Source: Canna indica (Eukaryota; Streptophyta; Magnoliopsida; Zingiberales; Cannaceae). From it: DNA of 64,000 nt. The translations under genes and the position numbers were made by a program. Position 1 is the first letter of the stretch. Each line of letters starts with the position of its first letter. The stretch lies in NCBI GenBank assembly GCA_034359265.1, contig CP136896.1, forward strand, positions 64,243,501 to 64,307,500, in the 5' to 3' direction. Below the pieces are notes generated by a model, which had not been told where the DNA came from, ran no database searches, and saw only the letters and a program-made list of their open reading frames with translations. This document shows, in pieces, positions 11,289 through 22,611 of the stretch.

Positions 11289-11580
11289 GGAGAAAAATAT
11301 GTGGGAATTATTATCATAAGAGGATTAATTAATAAATGGTTAATTATACTGCAATAGCTGGTTTGTTCAGCTGGATTATAAGAAATGGATTGGAAACGGG
11401 GGCCAGGAATAAGCAGACCCAAATCCGATAGCCCGATTAAGAAAATCGGAAGGGTATTGCCGTATCGGCCTATCGGGGGATAAGGGTTGAGGTTTCCGCC
11501 GCGACCGCGATTCGGCAAGTTCAACTCCCCGACTGCAACTCCGGTGGATCCATCTTCTCCTCCGTGGGCGATCCGTCGTC
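11289..11580 (+). repeat. Displaced copy of the RAP gene promoter and leader
   Basis: This stretch matches 53943-54160, immediately upstream of the RAP start codon. Shared blocks include TTATCATAAGAG-ATTAATTAA, AAGAAATGGA-TGGAAA, AGCCCGATTAAGAAAA, GGTTGAGGTTTCCGCCGCGA and CTCCGTGGGC-ATCC. Homology stops before the RAP ATG; here it is followed by a good 5' splice site (CG/GTGAGTAT) at about 11580. The copy therefore kept a promoter and leader but lost the coding sequence. Confidence 0.75.
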
Positions 11581-13676
11581 GGTGAGTATCTCCTTCCGCT
11601 ACTCTCTCTTATCCTCCTTCTCCTTCCTCTTCCTTTTCTTCTCCTTCTTCTCCGCAGAACTTGATCTGTGCTACTGTAATTCTTAACTCGTTCTTCACCT
11701 TTCTCCTCCCCCTTATTCATTTTGGTTTTAATGCATACAACACTGCCTATCATCACCTGCAAGCCTCGGTAAGTTTTTATTAACTGGATATAGCTGAAAC
11801 GTAAAGGTCAAAAGCCATCGCTCATTTATATCCTTTCACCCCTCAATCATGTAAATATAGGTTTGTAGTCTAGCAAAGGCGAAGCCACCTCCCGAACATC
11901 TATTTCATGTTTGATTACCAACATTGCATGATCTGTCATTCCCAGTGCCAGTATGAAAAATCAACTGCAAATTCAGTTTCAAATGGGTTGAGCGTTCGAT
12001 AGATACAATGCAATGGCAACAAGTGCAGTAATTGCATTTACTATCCTTTTGGATCAACAACAATTACACTTTGAAGAGCTCTCTGCGCTCTTCTTCTCAA
12101 ATAGGGCATGCATGCATTCCAAATCCTACTAACACCTTTTAGTCTTCACTGAATGTATTAGCTAATTTTGTTAGTTAATATTGGCAAAACATAAATTAAA
12201 GATGATAGATGATGTGATGTCAGCATTCTCCATTTGCATTGTGGAGAATAGCCATATATGACTCATTAAGGTGTATAAATATAAGTGTATATTTTTCTTT
12301 TTCCTCTCTCTGCACTTGCACCTACAGCCTACAGGATGCATTTTTTTCTTTTTCATCTATTTTCCGATTATTAAATGTCTGTTGAATAAACAGCAAAAAA
12401 AGATGGGTCGTCCCTTATTCCATTGCGACTAATACTAACAAATTAAAGGGATAAAAAGGAAAGTCATCATGAATTTATTAGTTTCTCTTTACTTGAGATA
12501 TTCGTTATATCCTTTTAATACTTATTTTTTCTTATTTATTGTATCTAACTGTTGTTTGCTTCTAATGAACAAGGCTGACTACAACGGACATTTTGGAGCT
12601 GAGGATGTTAAGACCTTAAAACAAATACAGGTAAGAATGCATTGCATCTCATTGATTATTTAGTTTTGAATAATTGGAAATGGAGAATGGTGCAGCTGGT
12701 TTTTAGCTTTTAATTCATATCCAAACTCTAAAATTCTGCTCTTACTTTGGTTTTTTCTTTGAAGTAAAAGAGCTCTAAAACCTCTCTCTGGATATTGTTA
12801 TTAACTTATTATTATTATTTTTCAGTTTAGTCAGTATTTGATTAAACTTACTTAATAGTAATATTCACATATGAGCTAGGCTTTTTAAGGTTTACTTTTT
12901 CTTACTGATCAGTAAGCGATTTTGGTTCTTTCAAGAAATTTGAAACAATTGTTCTTAATTTCTTATTACTTTGATCATGATTCTTGACTGTTGAGAAAAA
13001 CAACAATGTGTACATTTAAGTTGACTGATGAGAAAAAATGCACTTATTTTTTTTCCTTCTATTAGTTTTAAATTGTGGTTTTTGCACATTGAAGGTTAAA
13101 TTGAAAGCTACACATTCAACTTGTTTTTATATTTCTATTCAACAATTTTGATGCTGTCCAGTGGCTCTAAAAGTGAATTGGCGTATTTCCATGGCTATCA
13201 GCCCTTACAGTTGGCCCATTCAACTTTCTATGTCATTGGTTTTCTGTTAATTACTCTTGTATTTTAAGTTCGATTTTCATCTTAAGATTACAATATGCAA
13301 CCTTGTGGTCTTTGCATATTGAAAGCTAAACTTTTTGTAGTTATATTATTGTAATTGACCTATTCATCATACATGAGGGAGGAAGGGTGCATGGGGATGT
13401 AGGAACAGGGGTTTCACACATTACTTGCTACCTAGGGAGATATTGGGGGGGTTCAGTGGATTTCCTTGACTAAGAGGTGAAGTAATGGGTCCTGTAATCT
13501 ATTCCTAGAGGCTTTCTGATTTTTTTTTCTCTTTTATATCTTTGGTTTGATATATTTGAAATATTAGATATCTTACAGGAATCTTTTTAACACCAGCCTT
13601 TGTGTCTAAGCTCAATTTCTCCTATAATTTTGACAAATTATCATAGGTTTCATGGTAACTGTACTTGAGCTCAATT

Positions 13677-13723
<47 letters not shown>

Positions 13724-14200
13724 AATTATGATCATGGTAAATGTCTTCCAGTTATGTGGCTTGTTCTTTATTATATATAATTTCCCCCACTTTGAATTAT
13801 GATTCAAGATTCTCACTATATGAAAATTTGTGTACCTATATCTGATAGAAGTTATAATTGTTTAGAAATTAACATAAATGAAGTTATGGAGTCTAGCCTT
13901 TCATGTTTAATTTTTATAGCAGAGTCTATTTCCCCAAGATCATGAGTTGTTTTTTTCCATAATGATTTTGACTTTTTGAGACTTGTACAAAATCAAGAGA
14001 AATTGCATTTCTTTGTATGTTCTGTGATATTGGTCCAGGAACAAATCCAGTGATAATATTGGATTGGTGTTGCAAACTATGAGAGCTACAGGAGACAACG
14101 GCGTCTGCAAGGTCGTTAAAAAATAGTCAATGTTTATGATCCTTGTGAGAGTTCAGAGTTTCTATTGTAGATGAAACTAGCGGCACAATTTCTTCAGGTA
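11380..14200 (+). ncRNA. Possible spliced non-coding or decayed transcript
   Basis: Downstream of the RAP-like leader are splice-like signals: donors at about 11580 (CG/GTGAGTAT) and 11769 (CTCG/GTAAGT), and an internal exon-like block 12573-12629 bounded by AACAAG/GC and ATACAG/GTAAGAA. A third block starts after GGTCCAG at about 14039. The middle block is open (ADYNGHFGAEDVKTLKQIQ) but no protein family is recognised, and the joined frame stops soon after. Function unknown; transcription is inferred only from signals. Confidence 0.25.
13677..13722. repeat. Compound (TC)n(AC)n microsatellite
   Basis: About 12 TC followed directly by 11 AC dinucleotides. Confidence 0.95.
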
Positions 14201-15443
14201 TTTTTGTTCCAAGTTTTTCGCAAGTTGTTAAAATTGACTGAAGAGGTAATTAACATTTAGTTCCATCTTCACCAACAACTTGTAGGGCTACAAATTTCAT
14301 TTATTATTATCTGTTTGGAGTAAAATAAGTTTTATTTTGCTTTTTTTGTGCATTAATAACAGGTAAATGGGTTCGTAAACATGCAGCAGACGGATGCTTT
14401 TCATATAGTAGGCTTGTAGAAAGCACATCAGGTGTAAGCTTCTTGGGGCATGTTTTGGTTCAAATTTCTGCTGAATAGTAATTTCATTATCTGGCTTGGA
14501 CTTATAGTTGATTTCTTGCATCCAACACGAATAAAAAGAGGAACTATTATGGCTAGGGTTCTTGATGGACATTGAGGTAAACCATACGAGTTATTTCATT
14601 GAGAATTTGAGATACTTATATGGCATCAAGCTAAGGAAGCTAATTGAGCGGACAACCAGTTCAAAAAGGACGATTTCAATATCTCATATAGTTGGAATTT
14701 AATTATGGGTTAATTATATGTTATATTCTAAATTTTGAGAGATTTTTCAATTGTATTCTAATTTTTTTATTCATATCAATCGTATACTTTAATTTTAATT
14801 TTGTATCAATTATATTTTACCGTCAATCAACAGTTAACTTTATCATTACCATGGCATGTGCGAGCATTCCACTCAACACAAAAATATAATTACTTTTTTT
14901 ATTGCATCATCACTTTATAATAATTGAATTAATTTTTATATTAATAATATTCCTTCAACATTGTCATTTGTGCATAGATTCGGCTCTCTAACGATAAAAT
15001 TAATTGTTGGTTGACATTGAGATATTATTGATAAAAAAAATAAAAATAAAAATAAAAAATTAATACAAATAAAAAATCTAGATACAATTGGAAAAATCCT
15101 AATACGGTATGCACAGCCACTGGAGACAACTTTGATGCTAAGGTTCTACAAGAAAATCTGTGAAATAAAATATGAGAAATTTCAAGAATGCTCATATTGT
15201 GTTTTTTTAAGCACACGGAGCCATTGGTGCTCCAAGCATCCATATTCCCCTAAATGCTACTAAAGCTTTAACAACATAATAAATTGTGAAATCAGGACAT
15301 GTGCAATATAATTGGGTGATTAAGTTCAAGGTTAAAAATCTACTTTTAAAATATTTTTTATTCACATTAATTTGACTTCTATTATGAAAAAAATAGAGTT
15401 TAGAGTACTACTTTCTTTAGCTTACTCTTACGATACTACAGAC
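14200..15443. other. AT-rich intergenic DNA, no gene seen
   Basis: No convincing open frame or RNA gene. 14703-15100 has the look of an old AT-rich repeat (begins GGGTTAATTATATG), without resolvable ends. Confidence 0.45.
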
Positions 15444-17008
15444 CATGATTTAAAATACCGATATCGGTCATCATCTCGGTGGATGACCGGTACCGGTACG
15501 TACCGATACCGTATCGTACCGACACACGGTACGGTCCGGTACGAAAATGGCATACCGAGCCTTTTTTTTTTTTAATTTTGTGCTAAAAATAACTCCAATA
15601 ACTCATGATTGATCAAGAAATACTTAAATTTCATATCCAAATGTCAAATACATGAATACAATGTTTAAAATGCGGACGAATGATGTCTATCGTACTCGTA
15701 CATATCTTGGGGACATACACGACTAAGGTTAACACCGTAAGTCTCCAATGCCCATATCTGAAAATGATCCCAAGATATGTACGAGTACGACGGACTAAGA
15801 TCAACACCGTATTGTTAGGGACTTTTCGATGCGCCCGAGCAACGACGAATCATGACGGAATGTTCCCTACATATTTGTAAATATATTTCCGCGTCCATGT
15901 AATTTTGCCTTTATTTCTAGTTCGTACTTGTAAAACCTCTTATGCGATCCCCATGGGCCCGTGGTACGAGTTGTATGCATGTTGGGGTCATTCGACATTT
16001 GGTTCATCCGTCACGGCTAAGCGGAAAACCTTGTGTTCATTTCGTCATGGCCGTGGCCACGGAAAATCACCCCGTCGGGTGGCCCAAATTTTGTCATGCT
16101 CCTCGTGCTTTGAGGAACCTTGGGGGTTAGAGGCCTCATGTATAGTGTAGGAGAGCGTTGGCAAACAAAGCGGTTGCCTTGGGCGGAGACGAACGAGTGG
16201 CCCATATGGGCATGCGACATGTCGTTCTTCGCCCAAGACAATTGCGGAGCTCGTCCTACACCCGGTTTTATGTTTTCTTGCGTCCATAGTCCTGTAATGT
16301 TGTTTTTGCTTTATGCCTTCAAAAACCATTCGCCCAACATGGTCTTTTGGGGGCGCGGACATGGAGTGCGAGGTTGGCACGTGGTCCAACGTATGCCCCG
16401 CGATGTTAAGTCGGGAAGCCCAATTCGGGACGGATTCGGGATCAAGGCTTATCCCTTGCACGGGATGCAAGGGTGCCGCACGGGTTCTTCCGCTACAAAA
16501 CAATTGGCCCGTGACAGTATGTTGGGATGTGTAGCGACAGATTTGCCCTAAGCGTTTTTTGAGCCCTTTGGGTTGTGGGACTATGTCGCCCTATATAAAT
16601 TCTAATGTAATGATTCTCTTATATCTATGAAAAACTCTAATACAGTATCGAACAATACCCAACGGCTCTTTTTAAGAGCTGTTGGATCATATCGGGCGGT
16701 ATCGCCTGGTATGACAACAAATACCGCCCGATATTTGCTAAATACCGGAGCATACCGGGCGGTATTTACCAAGATACTGATATTTTCCAATACCCGGTAT
16801 GTTGCAACAGTACACAATGTCATACCGGGTGGTATAGCCCGGTATGATAGCAAATACCGCCCGGTATTTCATAAATACCGAGCATACCGGGCGATATTTA
16901 CCGAGATACCCGGTATTTACCCATACCGGGTATCTCGTATACCGGTTTTTTCAAAAACCCGTATATACCGAGCTTACCGCCTGGTACGGTACGAGATTTA
17001 AAATCATG
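15444..17008. mobile_element. hAT-like non-autonomous element rich in GGTATACCG motifs
   Basis: Ends CATGATTTAAAAT and ATTTAAAATCATG are inverted repeats. The flanks CTACAGAC (15436-15443) and CTACGGAC (17009-17016) form an 8-bp duplication with one mismatch, as for hAT elements. Inside both ends are dense short palindromic motifs (CCGGTACGG, CGGGCGGTAT, ACCGGTAT). The middle is occupied by a nested LTR-like block at 15813-16644. Confidence 0.7.
15813..16644 (+). mobile_element. Candidate solo LTR nested in the hAT-like element
   Basis: Block of different, GC-richer composition starting TGTTAGGGAC and ending CTAATACA, flanked by GTAT on both sides (15809-15812, 16645-16648). A TATA box lies near its right side (CCTATATAAATTC, about 16591). 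These are features of a single LTR left by recombination. No internal retrotransposon sequence remains. The 4-bp duplication is short, so assignment is moderate. Open frames within it look incidental. Confidence 0.5.
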
Positions 17009-17016
17009 CTACGGAC

Positions 17017-17648
17017 TATGGTTCCCTCTAGTTTTTAAAATTATATTATCATTTCTTAATTTTGCATCAATTTTATCTTAATTGGTGTTTAAATATAAAT
17101 ATTTTAATATTAAAAATTATCATGTCATCAAAAATAGATGATGTGAGATTAAAAAACATTCAACCAATTTTATGATAATATTTAATATTAAAATATTTAG
17201 ATTTGAGCACTAGTTATTGATTAAAATATTCAACCTCTTGGAGTGATAGTATAATTCACAACAATTTTTTAGTAATTAATGTATGATAATATGAGGCTCC
17301 TTAATGCTAAAAAATAAAATAGAAATGATTGAAGTTTCTCCATAGTGCAGAAACATCCTGGTGTATGAGCTCAATGAACTCTTTACGGTGGTTAAATGTT
17401 GACAATTGTAACATGACATAATTCCTCTTCCCAAACAAAAGTACTCAGTCTGTGAAATCCGCAGGTTTAAGGAAAAACTAAATTGGGTTTTAATGCAAAT
17501 AACAACACTTGCCAATTGAATCATTACTGCCCATTTGTAAGAAACCTTTTTTAGTTCAGATTCAACCACGGCAAGGCCTATTAAACCACCTACTTTCCAC
17601 TGGCAGTGCTCAGCAGGGGCAGCAGCAGAAATACTAACACATGATCAG
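17017..17648 (-). other. eIF2A 3' flank, AT-rich
   Basis: Downstream of the eIF2A stop codon on the minus strand; likely holds its 3' UTR near 17400-17648. No other gene seen. Confidence 0.4.
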
Positions 17649-20600
17649 CTAGCTAGCACCAGCAGATGAATTATCAGCGGCTTCTGCAGCCTTCTCTTTC
17701 TTTTTTTCCCGCCGCTTTTTGTTTCTCAATGCATTTTTGCTCATTTCTCTGAATACATAAAAGGTATGATGAAAGTAAGTATTTTGTTAAAATTCGAAGT
17801 CCAAGTGAGAAATCTGAGCGTAGAAAAGGCTGAATGATGACAATGAACTTACTCTGAAGCTGAAGGAGTCATTCCCCCAAAAAGCTGCGAGTTAGAAAAA
17901 CTGTCATTGTCATATATCCATTTTTCGAGTAATGTGCAATTTGTTTCATAGGAAAAAAAAAAGGATATTGTTTGTTTAGTGTATGAATTAGAGGAAAATA
18001 AAATTAGAAGAATACAAAATTAATATTATATTCAATGTACACCGGATTTTTAAAAAAAATATCCAATATTCCCTCACTCAATATCCTATTCTATTCAATA
18101 AATCAAACATACCATAAGAGCCTAACTAACACACTAAAATATCTTCTTCCAGGGTTCTAAAAGAAGCCAGGTATAGAAGTGCAAATAATGCAAGCCATAC
18201 ACTAAAATACCAGTGCACATTGCATTCACAACTACACAAGGATATGGACTGAAGATTTTGTTGGTTCTATTTCTATATGCAATCAGATGACAGAAACAGG
18301 GATCTGCCTCTAGCGTTCTGATAGCATTGAGTACAATGTAAAAGAATAGTGTGCACTTAAATTGTTCAGCTTAAGCATTATGCTCTTGAACCAATTTCAA
18401 TTTGATTTTGTTCATAGGTAAAATCTATTAACTAGGGTGAGCTAGTAAAACACAACAAAAAGATCCGTCATAGCATATATGGACTGCCACAATGCACAGA
18501 AAAGGAAAATCATGGTACAAATACCCTGAAGAAGAACAAAAAAATTAAAATACGGTATTTAAATACCCATTGAGCTGGTACATATAAACTGGTAATCACT
18601 GGTCCAAATAGGTATATGTATTGGAAAGCATGGCCTCATAGAGATTGATATACCGCTTGGTATTTAAATTGCGAACTAGTCCAAAAGATCACTGAATCTT
18701 TAATGTTACAGGCATTTAAATCAACACAGATATCTATCTCCTCAATTAATTTCAAGAGCAATGAAAACATAAATACCTCTGCCTTAACTGAAGCAGCATT
18801 TTTAGCATGGGGTGGGCGGTATGCAGAAGGTTTCTGTGCAGTGGTCACTGGGGTCTTACTTATCTCTGATGATATGGGACCTGGAGCTGAAGCAATCAAT
18901 ACGACCAAATTGAATTAAAATAGAGCAAGGCCCTATTTTCAATGTAGAATTAGTGAAGGAAGTAACCTTTCTTTTGATTATCCGCAATTTTCAGAGTGTT
19001 GACAGACTTCACAAGCTCATTAATATCACCAAAGCTTTCAGGAGATTCTGGCTTCCAATCAGCCTGCATTGCTTAGACCGATCAGTTATAAAGTGTTCAA
19101 TGGTTAAGTAGAAAAAAAAAAGAGAATAAACTAAAATAAAATTAACATGTGTAAAAAGATTATGAGATACCTGAAACAACTTAGTGAACATCTTCTCAAA
19201 ATAAAGGGATCCATCATAATGGAAAATTTTTATCCTTAGAGGGCAAAAGTAGAATGTCAACCACATGTATAGTACATTGTGCTAAAACAATCAATTATGG
19301 GAAGAATGAATATACCCATTGTCTATTTGTAGCCTTGGTGCTGTAGTTGCAGTCATGAAATACCGCCCATCGGGGGACCATTCACTAGTCACAGAACATT
19401 CTGATTTTGTTTCTCCAAGCAATTTCTTTTCTGTGAAGTCCCAAAATGCCTATGAAAAGAGAAGGCATAACCACTGAGAAGGAAAGAACATAACTTAGAA
19501 GTGTAATGGTCCCAGAATAAAGTTAATGTAATGCATTAAATTATCAGTTCATGCTGATTCTCTGAAGCTGAACTATTGTATTCTCCTTTTGGGGGAAGAA
19601 AACATATGAGCAGCAGCAATAGCTACTTTATGGTCTATACCTAAAAAACTGTCGAATTTCAGATAATAGAATAATGAGAAGTTAAGGTTGCATTTGGTGC
19701 ATTGCCAGAAATCTAGGTATACTGAGTAATGTAACTAATGTTGTTACAAAATACTGGCAATTTAGAATTATGATTATGGTGCTTAAATTTCTCTTGAATC
19801 ATTAGCTATTGGAAAGAATGGACAATAAAATTTTGAAATAATGCACATTGCGTCATTGTTGATTCTAACAGAAGTTTATCAGGACATGTTTCCTCCAAAG
19901 AACTAAATCAGAAGTACCCAATAAGAAACAAAGGGCAGACACAGAAGAAAGTATAGAACGAAAAGGTTCAAATTTGAACACTTCAGGTCTCTTCATACTG
20001 AAAATTAATGAAAAATTGATATAACAAGTACACAAGATTAACCTTGCTGATCAGGTGGCTGGCTGTTATTGTGGAGGAAAGGATGCATACATATAAGAGA
20101 CATCAGAAGTTACAGGTATAAGCAAACTAGAAAGTAGAGAATCCTCAGTTTAACTTGGCAAACTACAATCTAACAGCATATTTAGACCATATATCCTTCC
20201 ATCGTAAATTATACTCAATAAAACATCTCGGTGCTAGTTCACAACATATGTTGCAAATAAGAAAACAATAGAATCAAAGAATGGTTGTGAACACAAGAAA
20301 GACGAAAATGTTGCAATATACTGATAAAGATTGTCATTTGTGAACAAACATTCAAGAAAACTTTATTAAAACAAGCCTTAAGGTCCCAACTCTTGGGTGG
20401 AGTAGCAGACATGCATACCATGATGTGCACAAAGCTAGAAATTGTAAAGACCTGAACTTTGCTAATGTCATGATGCAAACAACAATAATACAGTGTTCTT
20501 CTTAAAACATACCATGTTACCAGGTAAATTTCCAAACCCAGCCAAACATACAACTGATTAATGATAAGTCGATTAGTTAAGGATATATAAAGAGATAATG

Positions 20601-22101
20601 TGGAAAACATATTAGTAACTGTATATAATAACTCAACATGCATTGTATCAATATATCAAAGATAACAAGCTGATCAGATTAATAGCTAAAGGATACGTCT
20701 TCCTTTTGGGTTGAATCTGATTGTGTTGTAAGGACCTTGACCAAGCTCAAGCAATGGATTGCATTTTCTGTCAAATATTGTTGCTTTAGCAGGCATGACT
20801 GAGAGAAATTAAGGACCACCAACAGAAGCTATACAAACACATCAAGAATCATAATGCAGAAAGAACACATGGAAACGAGGAGAAAGAGTAGGATACATCC
20901 ATAAACAACAGCAAACTCTAAGCCTGAATAAGACCATTGAACATCATGCACAGGTCCCTCTTTTCCTGTCATTTTCTTAGATCAATCATACCAGATAACT
21001 TAGCTACTACCACGAATGTACTAAAATGACAAATTCGAGAATAAAAACTTACGCAAAGGAACAAGTCCTTCGTGGCTCCCATCAGTTGTTAAATAGTTCA
21101 ATTTAGATTCACCATAGTAGCTTTGGTTGCTTTTATCAACATCAGATTGGGCAACTACTAGAAGCCCAGAAGAAATCTTGTTCCAATGCAGTGCCACTGT
21201 GGAACACCGAAAGAAACTCCGCCTTGCAATGGGCTGAGTTTGTGAGTCCTTATTGCAAGAGAATATTTGAATACTGGCAGGAACTCCCTAAGCAAGAAGA
21301 CATGTTTTCAGAGCCAAGATTTTGCAGAGAAACTTGCCTAGATATATTAAGACTAACAAACCTTCGATTCTGGTACGAATGCTCCGATGTAAGACCCAGG
21401 AGCCTTTGACAACTCAATTGCAGCAACACCAGGCAGTCTTAGCCTATAAATAATTCCTTTTGAGAAGTCCTTTGAATCAAAGAATTGTATCTCATTTGTT
21501 GCCATTCGACAGGCAACAGATTCATCAGAGCTGAATACAATTGCTGGCCTGTGGATTTAACCAATGTCATTAAACAAATTCAGATACATTCCCATTCACA
21601 TAAGGAAAAAGAGCCCACGGATGCAAACCATGTGGTCTTAGACATATTCTTCTGGAAATGCTGATAAACAGATACACCACTGTCTATTGCCCACAGCCCA
21701 ACATTTTTCTCCTGAGGTGTAGTAGATTTCTGGAATGTTTGGAGATACGTCCCACATGGAGACAAAGTCGCTGCCATGAGGGAAGGTATTTCGAAGGACC
21801 TGATCTGATTCGAGCTACAAGAATCATAAACACTGATGACAGAGTTGTCTTTAGTCACCATAAGCCTTGATCCATTTTCACTTAATCTTGCAGCATGACA
21901 AGGAACTCTCTCAAGTTTGACAAGTGGCTGCCCATTGGTGAACGGAGGTCCTTTCCATATTGAAAACCCTTCTGGCTCTCGAGCTTCAGTAATGAAAACA
22001 AACAAAAACAATAAATTAATAACACGGAGTAGAAAATCATACGAGTGCAACAAATACGTACCTAGGATCTCCAATGTTGGTGATTGAACAAGAGAAGACA
22101 T
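17649..22101 (-). CDS. EIF2A: Eukaryotic translation initiation factor 2A, 13 exons
   Basis: Encodes a 521-aa eIF2A, a cytosolic WD40-like factor that can deliver initiator tRNA to 40S ribosomes independently of eIF2. Coding exons, 5' to 3': 22101-22062, 21983-21629, 21548-21362, 21287-21053, 20965-20897, 20798-20697, 20553-20513, 19449-19316, 19234-19171, 19063-18967, 18886-18777, 17884-17853, 17748-17649. All have GT/AG borders and the phases close (1566 nt). Family landmarks in order: EGFSIWKGPPF near the start, SDVDKSNQSYYGESKLNY, GPVHDVQWSYSGLEFAVVYG, FMPAKATIFDRK, CLAGFGNLPGNM, AFWDF, SPDGRYFMTATTAPRL, the linker AYRPPHAKN, and a basic C-terminus MSKNALRNKKRREKKEKAA. The frame also opens upstream only from a TTG; the ATG at 22101 matches the family start. 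No damage is seen. Its 5' end has been copied repeatedly downstream (26395-40298). The eIF2A call is firm. Confidence 0.93.
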
Positions 22102-22611
22102 TGAATCCTGGTATAACTTAAACTTCAACGCTCAGAAAATTATGTTAGTCTACAGCTTCAAGAAGCTCGTGTCTTTGGAACTTGATAAGAAAATGAATAC
22201 CTGATGCACATAATTCAGGGAGAAAGCTGAAATTTGTAAACATATACATACAAATCTAGGACATTACAAATTTCATTGGTTGAAGCAGAAGTAATCTACG
22301 TACAGATAACAACTTGGGCAGATTAGATATTTAATGACTACTCTCGCAGAATAAATAGCTTCCCGGAGGCGCAAACTCTACATGCAGCACTAACACAGTC
22401 TCCGCGGCAGCAAATAGACGGCAAAAACCCTAGTGAAAAAGCTAAAGAAAAAGGGGTAACCTTTTTCGTACCGCTGTCAATAACTGACGGTGAATCTCCC
22501 TACGGTGGTAGTCTCAAATTGTTAAATTTTATCCGACCGCTGCTCGTTGCTCCGGGCGCCTCGTCTCGTGGCTGCCGGCGTGAGAGTGGACGACGAAGGA
22601 ACCTTAGCTAT
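22102..22611 (-). promoter_or_regulatory. eIF2A 5' leader and residual promoter
   Basis: Contains a plant leader-like region (complement of AAAACCCTAGTG near 22425-22437, CCGCGG, GGCGCC) that recurs almost unchanged in three downstream repeat units, so its limits are visible by comparison. A leader intron is possible. At 22611 the similarity to the other copies stops abruptly (CCTTAGC-ATC) and transposon-like sequence takes over, so ancestral DNA farther upstream is missing here. Confidence 0.5.

Noticed and set aside
16045..16551. Overlapping frames of 143 and 152 aa on both strands.
   Set aside because: They lie within the candidate solo LTR and show no recognisable domain; probably chance open frames in GC-richer DNA.
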